Below are positions 5,843 through 15,043 of a stretch of DNA of 64,000 nt, in pieces. The DNA is taken from the IMG/VR virus record IMGVR_UViG_3300042731_003040, positions 1-64,000 of that record; one strand, 5' to 3'. Position 1 is the stretch's first letter, and every line of letters begins with the position of its first letter. The stretch comes from a virus. The position numbers were made by a program, and so were the translations under genes. The notes beneath the pieces are model-generated. The model saw only the letters and a program-made list of their open reading frames with translations, searched no databases and was not told the origin of the DNA.

Positions 5843-6430
5843 ATGTTCACTCAAACGTTGATCCTCACGAACCACTACCGGGCACACGAAATCATCGGGT
5901 GGCAGGATGCTGTGACTCGTATGTTCTGCGGCAAGATCGAGGTCTTGGCCCAGTACGATGAGATCCTAGCCGTTCTTGGACGGGAGACCCTCAAGTCTTT
6001 CCCAGATCTGAGACGAGCTCTGCGCCAGGTGATCGGGACCGATGCAGAGTCCTTGACCATCAAGGTGCCGGCCGTGGCCGTTCTTCGTCGGTCAATCGGG
6101 ACCACGAAGAGCGGTATCAAGTTCAGCAAGATCAACGTCTGCCAGCGGGACGGGTTCACCTGCCAGTACTGCGGGAACAAGCTCCCGATGAGTCAGCTGA
6201 ACTACGATCACGTCATTCCTCGGTCTCAGGGTGGTAAGACGGTGTGGACCAACATCGTGACCGCTTGCTACACCTGCAACTCGAAGAAGGCGAACCGGAC
6301 GCCTGAGCAGGCCGGAATGGTTCTCTTGAGGGTTCCGGTCAAGCCGAAGACGCTGCCGATGACTCCTCCGATCATCAATCCGGAGCTGGCGCCCACAGAG
6401 TGGTTGCCGTATCTGGAAACGGCGGCATAA
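5843..6430 (+). CDS. HNH endonuclease
   Basis: The 195-residue protein has a C-terminal HNH domain: the first zinc pair CQYC (C107, C110), the catalytic YDHVIPRSQGG (D122, H123), N137 in WTNIVTAC, and the second zinc pair CYTC (C142, C145) followed by N146. The N-terminal 90 residues form a conserved partner domain common to this HNH family in bacteria and phages. It cuts double-stranded DNA. Possible roles are homing of a free-standing mobile gene or a packaging or restriction function, and its position right after an ssrA gene fits a homing element. A clear terminator follows. Confidence 0.88.
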   Translation: MFTQTLILTNHYRAHEIIGWQDAVTRMFCGKIEVLAQYDEILAVLGRETLKSFPDLRRALRQVIGTDAESLTIKVPAVAVLRRSIGTTKSGIKFSKINVCQRDGFTCQYCGNKLPMSQLNYDHVIPRSQGGKTVWTNIVTACYTCNSKKANRTPEQAGMVLLRVPVKPKTLPMTPPIINPELAPTEWLPYLETAA

Positions 6431-6452
6431 TCAGAAGACCGTTAGAGGAATT

Positions 6453-6491
6453 GAGGGCCGAGTGGCGAAAGTTGCTCGGCCCTCTTTTTTT
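6453..6491 (+). terminator. rho-independent terminator after HNH gene
   Basis: gagggccgag and ctcggccctc form a ten-pair stem, followed by seven T residues (6485-6491). This is a textbook intrinsic terminator. It means the start of the next gene must lie downstream, at 6507 rather than inside the hairpin. Confidence 0.93.
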
Positions 6492-6506
6492 GTGTACCTT
6501 GTAGGT

Positions 6507-6854
6507 ATGGTGGCTAGGCTCAGTCAGAAGGCTAAGAAGGCTGAGGCGCTCATCAGCCAGTTGGTCAAGGGAACGGGAGAGTCTTGCCTCAACAAGCTTC
6601 GATCCTTGTACCCCGAGCTCTACTTGTTCTACGACTCGTACTGGGGGTTGAGGCTATACGCCAAACCAACCTGCTCAGGGGCCCTTCCGGCTTACCTGAG
6701 TCACATGGCATCTGAGGTAGAGAGGTTGTTACCAGGCGGGGGAGCTCGGGTAGTCAAAAGCCGAACCCGAGCTCCGGGGACTGTGTTGCCAGCCTCTACA
6801 ATGCCCCCTGTGAAGCTTCCCCTAACGTGTTGGGAGAGGCTTCTCGCAACTTAG
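6507..6854 (+). CDS. hypothetical basic protein with C-terminal WERLL motif
   Basis: The 115-residue protein starts MVARLSQKAKKAEALISQLV. It has a basic helical N-terminus, an aromatic middle (LYPELYLFYDSYWGLRLY) and a disordered Pro/Arg-rich tail ending LTCWERLLAT. The longer in-frame start at 6462 lies inside the terminator stem and is rejected. The tail motif is shared with the two minus-strand genes at 3434 and 3931, although those lie more than 2 kb away on the other strand. No function is recognised. Confidence 0.55.
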   Translation: MVARLSQKAKKAEALISQLVKGTGESCLNKLRSLYPELYLFYDSYWGLRLYAKPTCSGALPAYLSHMASEVERLLPGGGARVVKSRTRAPGTVLPASTMPPVKLPLTCWERLLAT

Positions 6855-6891
6855 GGGTTGCTTCCCGTGTCCAGGGGGTGTATCAGTAAAG

Positions 6892-6914
6892 GGCCGCACC
6901 GATAGGTTTGGGCT
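6892..6914 (+). repeat. direct repeat copy 1 upstream of the VWA gene
   Basis: The core gcaccg-n2-aggtttg-n-gct is shared with the copy at 6978-7000. The two 23-base copies agree at 19 positions and start 86 bases apart, a spacing suited to paired regulator sites or twin RNA elements. Confidence 0.55.
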
Positions 6915-6977
6915 TTTGGGGTGTGCCCACTCGTAAGAGCGCCCCTGCCTTGGGATACCAGGGAGGCACGTACAGTC

Positions 6978-7000
6978 GGCTGCACCGTCAGGTTTGAGCT
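6978..7000 (+). repeat. direct repeat copy 2 upstream of the VWA gene
   Basis: This is the partner of the repeat at 6892-6914, with four mismatches in 23 bases. It ends about 95 bases before the VWA start codon. Confidence 0.55.
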
Positions 7001-7095
7001 GGCTGCGGACATCGAACCCGGAACGCTGCGAATTTGAGGGCCTGTCCAGCCCTACGTGACCAGCAATCCCCTCGACTGTTTTACGGAGGCTCCCA

Positions 7096-8523
7096 ATGGA
7101 GATCCAAGCACGTTTCGCACACACCAAGCTCAACAACTCTCAAGACAACGAGACCTTCCTCGTACTCACGCTCACGGCCCCCAAGATTGACTGGCTGGAG
7201 AAGAGGCCGGACATTTCCGTGCTTCCGGTCATTGACGTCTCTGGATCCATGACCGGTCCCAAGCTGGAATATGCCCAGAAGTCGGCCCTCAAGTTGGTGG
7301 AGCATCTTAAGCCCGGGGATGTTTCTGGGCTAGTAGTGTTCTCCAACGGTGTGAATGTTCTAGTCCCCCCCGGGCCAGTCACGGCTGAACAGAAGGATCG
7401 ACTTCGGAACGCTATTTCCAAGCTGAAGGCTTCTGGAGGCACCAACTTTGCCGAGGCCATGAGTCGATCTTTGGAGTTGGTCCAGAATCTGGACCTGCCT
7501 CCTAAGTACAACCCTCGGGTCATCATGTTCACTGATGGGGAGCCCACGGTTGGAATCACGGACAACAACGCCATCCTCAGGATACTGGCAGAGAGCCGGG
7601 CCCAGGTGACGGTGAGTGCCTTCGGGTATGGGGCCGGCGGAGTATGGGGTGGTTGTGACCAGGACTTCCTGACGGCGTTTGCCAAGCAAGGAGCTGGGAA
7701 CTACGCTTATATCAAGGAGCCTGACGCCGCTCTGAGTGCTTTTGGGAAGGAACTAGGGGGGCTCCTCTCGACCTACGCCACAGACCTTTCGGTAGATGTG
7801 GAGCCCTTGGCTGGGCATCGGGTTGTGGAGGTGGTTTCCGACGTGGATGCACACGAGACTGATGTGACTGGTTTGCTAGAGGTCACGCTGCCGGACATTT
7901 TGGCTGAGGAGGCCCGGCACATCGTTCTCAAGGTTCAGACCAAGGCTGGGAAGGCCGGGCCCCGTGCAGTCAATCTGTTCGATGTCGAAGCTTCTTACCT
8001 GGTCATCACAGAGGAAGGGAAGAAAGTAGAGCAGAAGGTTTCTACCAAGGCCAAGCTTCGGTTCCATTCCGGGGACAACGAGAAGAACCCTGACAAGGTA
8101 CTGTCCGAGGTTATTGGGTTGGCCCAGTTGGTTCAGGCCCAACTCAAGGCTGAGGAGAAAGCCAACGACGGGGATTACACGGGAGCGGCCGGGGTGATGC
8201 AGAATGCTCACCAACTGGAGTACATCAGCGAGAACTCCGGGCTTTCGGCCTTGGCAGGCAACATCCAGGACAGGGTTGCCTCTTCCCAAATGTATGCTTC
8301 AAGTGCAGGTTACCGTCGGAGCACTCACATGGCGGGAACTCGGGCCTATGGAGTGGTTGGGATGGATGCCGGGGCTTCGGCTGATCTGGCGGGGTCTACC
8401 TGCTTCATGAGCTTCGACAATGAGGCGAGGGGAGCTCTGGCGGATTCCTTTCAGGCGGACTCGGGGGTAAAGGTGGAGGGTCTGGGGACCATCCACAAGA
8501 CGTCCAGCGGTAAGCGTTGGTGA
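7096..8523 (+). CDS. von Willebrand factor A domain protein
   Basis: The 475-residue protein has a VWA domain at about 40-220. The metal-ion-dependent adhesion site is DVSGSM (D47, S49, S51), with a Thr in GGTNF and an Asp in FTDGEP completing it. A beta-rich region and a helical C-terminal part follow, resembling bacterial inter-alpha-trypsin-like VWA proteins. The tail is Gly/Ala-rich. There is no signal peptide, so it should act in the cytoplasm, binding a partner through Mg2+. Such proteins often work with MoxR-type AAA ATPases, but none is adjacent. A GGAGG site precedes the ATG, and a terminator closes the gene, so it is a single-gene unit. Confidence 0.9.
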   Translation: MEIQARFAHTKLNNSQDNETFLVLTLTAPKIDWLEKRPDISVLPVIDVSGSMTGPKLEYAQKSALKLVEHLKPGDVSGLVVFSNGVNVLVPPGPVTAEQKDRLRNAISKLKASGGTNFAEAMSRSLELVQNLDLPPKYNPRVIMFTDGEPTVGITDNNAILRILAESRAQVTVSAFGYGAGGVWGGCDQDFLTAFAKQGAGNYAYIKEPDAALSAFGKELGGLLSTYATDLSVDVEPLAGHRVVEVVSDVDAHETDVTGLLEVTLPDILAEEARHIVLKVQTKAGKAGPRAVNLFDVEASYLVITEEGKKVEQKVSTKAKLRFHSGDNEKNPDKVLSEVIGLAQLVQAQLKAEEKANDGDYTGAAGVMQNAHQLEYISENSGLSALAGNIQDRVASSQMYASSAGYRRSTHMAGTRAYGVVGMDAGASADLAGSTCFMSFDNEARGALADSFQADSGVKVEGLGTIHKTSSGKRW

Positions 8524-8527
8524 GTTC

Positions 8528-8567
8528 GTAGGGGGCGTGAGTTTTGGCTCTCGCCCCCTACCCTTTT
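8528..8567 (+). terminator. rho-independent terminator after VWA gene
   Basis: gtagggggcg and cgccccctac form a ten-pair stem, extended inward by tgag/ctct. It is followed by a short T run (ccctttt). It isolates the VWA gene from the zinc-ribbon/rtcB pair. Confidence 0.85.
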
Positions 8568-8585
8568 GGTGTACTATCCTCGGGT

Positions 8586-8765
8586 ATGAAGTGCCCGAAG
8601 TGTGGGAGTACCAACGTCAAGGGATTGATGGTGTTCGATCCTGACTGGCGTGCAGGTCACTCCAAGTGTCGGGATTGTTGCTTCATAGACCATTGGACTT
8701 GTTTTTGCGAACCTCCTTGGAGGCTGACCGTTGTCCCTAAAGTACGCAGCCCAGAAGGTGAGTGA
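8586..8765 (+). CDS. small zinc-ribbon-like protein
   Basis: The 59-residue protein starts MKCPKCGSTNVKGLMVF and has two CxxC-type pairs (C3/C6 and CRDC), the usual layout of a zinc ribbon. It ends with a basic tail. The first in-frame ATG after the terminator was chosen; its Shine-Dalgarno site is weak. It overlaps the rtcB start by 35 bases, and the ribosome binding site of rtcB lies inside it, suggesting coupling. Its role is unknown, possibly RNA or protein binding beside RtcB. Confidence 0.6.
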   Translation: MKCPKCGSTNVKGLMVFDPDWRAGHSKCRDCCFIDHWTCFCEPPWRLTVVPKVRSPEGE

Positions 8766-10137
8766 CGGCCACTACGTGTTGCCCAAAGTGGCAACCATGA
8801 AGGTCGAAGTTCACGCCTTTCTTTCGGAAGCCCTCTATGAGGCTTCTGAGGAGCAGGTGTGGGATCAGGCTCGGAATGCCGCTTCCTATGAGGGAGTGGT
8901 GGGGGCCTATCTGATGCCGGATACCCACACTGGGTTTGGGGTACCCATCGGGGGTGTGGTGGTGACAGAAGACACCCTCATTCAAGCCGGATCGGGATAT
9001 GACATCTCGTGTGGGGTGCTCTACATGAAGGTATCGGGGCTTTCTGCCAAGGGTACTCGTGGTAGGTACAACCGAGAGCGTTGGATCACCGAGGTGGAGA
9101 AACGTGTGGCGTTGGGAGTGGGATCCAAGCGCCCCAAGCTGATGCCCCAGTTCTCCCCAGCGTTGTTGGAGAGTATCTTCCGATATGGGGCCAAACCTCT
9201 TGGGACGAAGCCTGATGTATGCGAAAGGCAGTACATTCCGGTTCCCGAAGGCACAGACTTCACCAAGATCGAGAAAGCCTATGAGAAAGCCCTGCCCCAG
9301 CTCGGATCTCTAGGGGGCGGCAACCATTTCATTGAGATGCAAGTGGACGAGGCCACCGGGGATGTTTGGGTCATGATCCATTGCGGGTCCCGGGGTTATG
9401 GTTGGCAGACAGCCAACCACTACTTCTACGAGGGAGCCCAGCTTCGAGGTCTCAGGAAGAACCAACGGGAATCTTCTTGGCTGAGAATCGACGAGCCCTT
9501 GGGTAGGGAATATTGGGCCTACCACAATTCGGCAGCCAACTATGCCATCGCCAATCGCCACACCATCGTTTCCGGCGTCCAGGAGGCCCTAGGAGAGGTT
9601 TTTGGGGCTGAGGCGGAGGTCTACTACGAAATCAGTCACAACCTCGTACAAGAGGAAACTCTGGTCCTTCCCGACGGAACTACAAAGCGAGGGTTCGTGC
9701 ATCGGAAAGGGGCCACCCGAGCCTTTCCGGCCGGGCATCCTGATTTGGTAGGTACCAAGTGGGAGCCGACGGGGCACCCGTGTTTGATTCCGGGGTCGAT
9801 GTTCTCAGGGGCTGCCATTCTCTTTGCCGAACCTCAGGCCCATCAGTCGGCTTGTTCGGTCAACCATGGGTCTGGCCGGGTGCTCGCTCGGGGGCAGGCC
9901 AAAAGGAAGCTTCATCACAAGCAGCAACGAATCGACGACCAGATGCGGACGGTCAAACGTCGGTTGGGGGGCGTCGAAGTAGAGGGCATCGTAGGCAATA
10001 GCAAGCACACGCCTTTGGACGAATGTGGAGAGGTCTACAAGGATCTGGACGAGGTGCTTGTCGTTTTGCAGCAGACAGGTATTGCAAGAGTCGCTCATCG
10101 TCTTTACCCTGTGGCGAACCTCAAGGGAACGGACTGA
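8731..10137 (+). CDS. rtcB: RNA-splicing ligase RtcB
   Basis: The 468-residue protein carries RtcB metal and guanylate motifs: SGYDISCGV, GGGNHFIE, HCGSRG, EISHNLVQEE and VNHGSGR, the last holding the His that is guanylated in the family. RtcB joins 2',3'-cyclic phosphate or 3'-phosphate RNA ends to 5'-OH ends using GTP and Mn2+. It repairs tRNAs cut by anticodon nucleases or toxins, a sensible job in a phage rich in its own tRNAs. The TTG start at 8731 has GGAGG seven bases upstream. An ATG at 8798 would remove conserved N-terminal sequence. No archease or RtcA gene is nearby. Confidence 0.95.
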   Translation: MSLKYAAQKVSDGHYVLPKVATMKVEVHAFLSEALYEASEEQVWDQARNAASYEGVVGAYLMPDTHTGFGVPIGGVVVTEDTLIQAGSGYDISCGVLYMKVSGLSAKGTRGRYNRERWITEVEKRVALGVGSKRPKLMPQFSPALLESIFRYGAKPLGTKPDVCERQYIPVPEGTDFTKIEKAYEKALPQLGSLGGGNHFIEMQVDEATGDVWVMIHCGSRGYGWQTANHYFYEGAQLRGLRKNQRESSWLRIDEPLGREYWAYHNSAANYAIANRHTIVSGVQEALGEVFGAEAEVYYEISHNLVQEETLVLPDGTTKRGFVHRKGATRAFPAGHPDLVGTKWEPTGHPCLIPGSMFSGAAILFAEPQAHQSACSVNHGSGRVLARGQAKRKLHHKQQRIDDQMRTVKRRLGGVEVEGIVGNSKHTPLDECGEVYKDLDEVLVVLQQTGIARVAHRLYPVANLKGTD

Positions 10138-10149
10138 CTCGACTCAGGC

Positions 10150-12175
<2,026 letters not shown>

Positions 12176-12194
12176 GGCATAGTTGGACAGCTTT

Positions 12195-12230
12195 GAAGGG
12201 CTGGAGGAGACTCCGGCCCTTCTTCTATTT
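12195..12230 (+). terminator. rho-independent terminator after groL
   Basis: gaagggctggag and ctccggcccttc form a 12-pair stem (one T-G pair) closed by a GAGA loop. It is followed by a T-rich stretch (ttctattt). This ends the groL unit and rules out a coding start at 12193 for the next gene. Confidence 0.85.
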
Positions 12231-12246
12231 GTGTTCCAGCATTGGC

Positions 12247-12633
12247 GTGGACAATCGTTTGCGACGGCCTGGAGGTCTCCGAATCACCCATCTCAGAAGA
12301 CGAGACCTTCCGGAGCTTGCTAGAGCTATCGTTTCGGTTGTCTATAAGCAGGGGAAGATCAATTTTGTGGACAACGGGTCCCCTTACGTGAGGCTTCATG
12401 GGAACAGCTTTGATGTGTTCGTTTCGCTAGATGATTGGAAGCTGATCCAACCCTTTATCGATGACGGGACGTTCGATCCGCTTCGGTTCCCTGGTCCTAC
12501 TGTGGTGACTTTGAGCCCCAACGACTTTTTGAGTCAGTCTGTTGTGGACTTGAACGCTGATACGTTCTACAAGAGAGTACTCGGAACTCTGCAGGGGGTC
12601 TTTACTGAAGAGTATCCGACGGCCAGTCTGTGA
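12247..12633 (+). CDS. hypothetical protein
   Basis: The 128-residue protein starts at a GTG (MDNRLRRPGGLRITHLRRRD). The earlier in-frame ATG sits in the groL terminator, and no strong ribosome binding site is visible. It has a basic N-terminus and a beta-rich core (YVRLHGNSFDVFVSLDDWKL), followed by a helical end. No family is recognised. It is the first gene of the plus-strand run that leads into the clamp-loader genes. Confidence 0.55.
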   Translation: MDNRLRRPGGLRITHLRRRDLPELARAIVSVVYKQGKINFVDNGSPYVRLHGNSFDVFVSLDDWKLIQPFIDDGTFDPLRFPGPTVVTLSPNDFLSQSVVDLNADTFYKRVLGTLQGVFTEEYPTASL

Positions 12634-12640
12634 GGTTGCT

Positions 12641-12883
12641 ATGTCCGAAAAGGCAGAAGCTGTCGAGGCTGTTTTGCCTGCTTCAGAAGCTGTAGAGAAG
12701 GCTCCTAAAGACTTCGAACAACCCCCTCGAAAGACGGTGCAGATTCGTTGTCGAATGCCTAAGTGCGATTCGATGTTGCATTACGAACTTTTGGGAGCGG
12801 ACGGAGTCCCACTACGAGCCTATGAGTGCGTGGAGTGTGGCAACGTTTGGAACTTGAACCTGGGTGGAGACCCTGGTTTTTAG
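12641..12883 (+). CDS. zinc-ribbon protein with acidic N-terminal tail
   Basis: The 80-residue protein has an acidic, Ala-rich first 35 residues (MSEKAEAVEAVLPASEAVEK). A zinc ribbon follows: RCRMPKC, then YECVECGNVWNL, four Cys in two pairs. The fold resembles TFIIS-like or Ogr-type ribbons that touch RNA polymerase or nucleic acid. A GAGGTTGC site precedes the ATG. The function is not known. Confidence 0.65.
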   Translation: MSEKAEAVEAVLPASEAVEKAPKDFEQPPRKTVQIRCRMPKCDSMLHYELLGADGVPLRAYECVECGNVWNLNLGGDPGF

Positions 12884-12946
12884 GCTGTTTTCGTTGTCCA
12901 GCCCGCCGGTTAGCTACTTCGTTTATCAGACGTCCTAACTGCCCCT

Positions 12947-13159
12947 ATGCCTTCCTCTACGAAGCCTAATAGCTTGATGTTCTGCACGAGCTGCAGGGGC
13001 AGACTAGAAATGAGTGGGAGGGAGCCTTACCGCTACGTGTGCTCCGATTGTGGGCAGAACTTCATGGCTGTGATGCAGCTTGTGCCTGTGGCTTCGAATC
13101 AGGAGTCACCCCAACTTCCAGGAGAGTCTGTTGCTGGATCGGGTGAAGGAACAAGCTGA
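12947..13159 (+). CDS. small zinc-ribbon protein
   Basis: The 70-residue protein has two Cys pairs (CTSCRGRLEM and CSDCGQNFMA) forming a likely zinc ribbon, then a disordered Ser/Gly-rich tail. Its last 29 bases overlap the start of the delta' gene, so translation of the two is probably coupled. The 63 bases upstream hold no clear promoter or hairpin. A nucleic-acid or replisome-binding role is only a guess from context. Confidence 0.6.
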   Translation: MPSSTKPNSLMFCTSCRGRLEMSGREPYRYVCSDCGQNFMAVMQLVPVASNQESPQLPGESVAGSGEGTS

Positions 13160-14063
13160 AGGCGTTCGCTTCCTGCGTAGGGTAGTTGACGGTAACCTGA
13201 CCACCCCTCTCATGCTAGTGGGGCCGGAGGGTACCGGCCGCAGGTTATCCGTTCTTGAAGCTGCTAGAGAGATGTTTGGAGGAGGCGAGCATCACGATCT
13301 TTTGATCGACGAAGGGAAGCACCCTGATTTGAAGGTGCTGGTTCCAGAATCTGGCAAGGATCTGGGAGTGGATGCTGTTCGAGGGCTGTTGAGGGAGACG
13401 ATCTTCTTTCCCGTTGACGCTCCCAAGAAGTTTTTCGTTATCGATGAGGCTGACCGAATGACTCCAGCAGCGTCCAACGCTTTGCTGAAGACGTTGGAGG
13501 AGCCGCCAAGCACGTGTCGCTTCTTTCTTCTGGTGCAGTCTACTGACCGAGTTTTGCCAACGATTCGGTCTCGTTGCGGCGTTGTTCAGTACCGTCAGTT
13601 GTCTGAGTCGTTGGTGATGAGTCACCTTAGTCGTTTCGAGAAGGACGGCACTAAAGCACTTGTCTACGCTCGCTTAGCAGAAGGCTCTATAGGAAGAGCC
13701 GTTTCCCTATGGGGCTCCGGTCGTCTCACTTTACGAGATCAAGTCTTGGGGCTCTTAAAAACAGGGTTATCAGGCGACACGTCTTCTCTCTTTTCGACTG
13801 TGGATGGGCTACAGTCAGAACTCCCGTTGGGTCTTCGTTTTCTAGAACACGTAGTTCAAGATCTGCTGATGCTTCCCTACTGTTCAGAGCGTTTGACCAA
13901 CCTAGATGTCGTCGATTCTCTGACGGATCTAAGGGCTCAAATGGGGGACGCTCGTTTGAGGAAGCTTCGAGAGGGTTTGAAGTCTTTGTTGGGTAAGACC
14001 TACCTGACGACGTTGCCCTTTCATACCAAGACGTTTTTGGCTGACGTGTTGGAGGGCGGTTGA
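13131..14063 (+). CDS. holB: DNA polymerase III delta' subunit (clamp loader)
   Basis: The 310-residue protein is an AAA+ clamp-loader subunit. It has a degenerate Walker A (GPEGTGRR, 31-38) lacking the catalytic Lys, as expected for delta', a Walker B-like FFVIDEADRM, the LLKTLEEPP helix and the SRC motif in TIRSRC. Delta' is the stator of the bacterial clamp loader, supplying the arginine finger to gamma/tau. The zinc-binding cysteines of bacterial delta' are not present. I prefer the TTG at 13131, with AGGAGAG just upstream, over the TTG at 13080, because the fold begins there. The next gene, delta, overlaps its stop codon. Confidence 0.88.
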   Translation: MLDRVKEQAEGVRFLRRVVDGNLTTPLMLVGPEGTGRRLSVLEAAREMFGGGEHHDLLIDEGKHPDLKVLVPESGKDLGVDAVRGLLRETIFFPVDAPKKFFVIDEADRMTPAASNALLKTLEEPPSTCRFFLLVQSTDRVLPTIRSRCGVVQYRQLSESLVMSHLSRFEKDGTKALVYARLAEGSIGRAVSLWGSGRLTLRDQVLGLLKTGLSGDTSSLFSTVDGLQSELPLGLRFLEHVVQDLLMLPYCSERLTNLDVVDSLTDLRAQMGDARLRKLREGLKSLLGKTYLTTLPFHTKTFLADVLEGG

Positions 14064-15034
14064 TGGCTAAGCCCTTCCCGTTCCACGTGGCCTATGGAGA
14101 AGACACCTTCATGTTGGGGCGTCACCTGGCATTCGGAAGGTCTTTCCGGAACCGAGACATAATTCAGCTGGACGGGGCTGTTGTTGGTGAAGAGGAACTG
14201 GTTTCTGCCTGTGAGTCCTTTTCGCTTGGGGGTCAAGATCGGGTAGTTGTTTTGGACAACGCCCAGAAGGTGAAAGGCAAGGAACTATCTCGGTACATCG
14301 AGGAGAAGGAGCGTAAGGATCTGGCTACGATTCTGGTGGCTGTGGTTCGAGCCAAGTCACTCCCTGATCCGTGGTCTAAGCTTGGCTCCAAAGGTCAAAC
14401 GGTTTGTTTTCAGGAGTTGAAGCCGTGGTCGGAGGAGCCTGCCAAAAAACTGATGGCAGAGGAAGCAGAGCGTTTGGGGATCAAGTTGAGTGTGGAAGTA
14501 CCGGGGATCCTTTGGAGATCCCTAGGGAACAACTCCGGGCGCATCTGCAACGAGCTCGGCAAGCTTTCGGTGTTGGTAGGCCCCCGAGGCACTGTCAAAA
14601 AAGAACACCTGAAGCTGGTGTTGTCTGCGATACCTTCGGTAGACAGTTACCAGGCGACTCAACTAGCTGAAGCAGCCTTTAGTTTCAAGGTCAACACGGC
14701 CATGAAGAAGGCGTCTTCGTTGTACAAACATCAGGGGGAAGGGGTTTCTGTGCCTATCGTCTCTGCTTTGATGAAGCAGGCAGAGCGCTACTATGTTGCT
14801 CGTAGGATGCTTGATTCGGGGGACACCGTAGGGATAGTGGCCCATCGGTTTGGGATGGGGGGTAGTCGAGAGTTTTTCTTCAAGAGAGATGTGCTGCCTA
14901 GTGTGCAGAAGCGAACTGCCGTTTCTCTTTTGAAGCAGATGAAATTTCTATGCGAACTAGATGTGAAGGTAAAGGGACCGGCTCACTCGAAAAGGTCCTT
15001 GGTCGAGCTGGCAGTGTTGTCCATCACCTCATGA
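14063..15034 (+). CDS. holA: DNA polymerase III delta subunit (clamp-opening wrench)
   Basis: The 323-residue protein matches the delta layout. The N-terminal domain starts PFHVAYGEDTFMLGR and has the strand DRVVVLDNAQKVKG. The middle follows with LKPWSEEPAKKLMAEEAERL, and the C-terminal collar has the LCELDVKVKG element near the end. Delta opens the sliding clamp. Its length is close to bacterial HolA (about 340). The ATG overlaps the delta' stop (tgATG) with GGAGGG upstream. Adjacent holB and holA genes strongly suggest the phage brings its own loader. Confidence 0.8.
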   Translation: MAKPFPFHVAYGEDTFMLGRHLAFGRSFRNRDIIQLDGAVVGEEELVSACESFSLGGQDRVVVLDNAQKVKGKELSRYIEEKERKDLATILVAVVRAKSLPDPWSKLGSKGQTVCFQELKPWSEEPAKKLMAEEAERLGIKLSVEVPGILWRSLGNNSGRICNELGKLSVLVGPRGTVKKEHLKLVLSAIPSVDSYQATQLAEAAFSFKVNTAMKKASSLYKHQGEGVSVPIVSALMKQAERYYVARRMLDSGDTVGIVAHRFGMGGSREFFFKRDVLPSVQKRTAVSLLKQMKFLCELDVKVKGPAHSKRSLVELAVLSITS

Positions 15035-15043
15035 GGAACTCCA

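Larger units (their letters stand above)
6855..7095 (+). promoter_or_regulatory. gene-free leader with two direct repeats
   Basis: This 241-base gap before the VWA gene has no convincing open frame. It contains two 23-base direct repeats and several short G/C-rich stems. It may hold a promoter, a structured leader or an unannotated small RNA. Nothing matches a riboswitch class I know. Confidence 0.4.

Noticed and set aside
12193-12246. Upstream start for the 12247 gene
   Set aside because: The ATG lies in the groL terminator stem.
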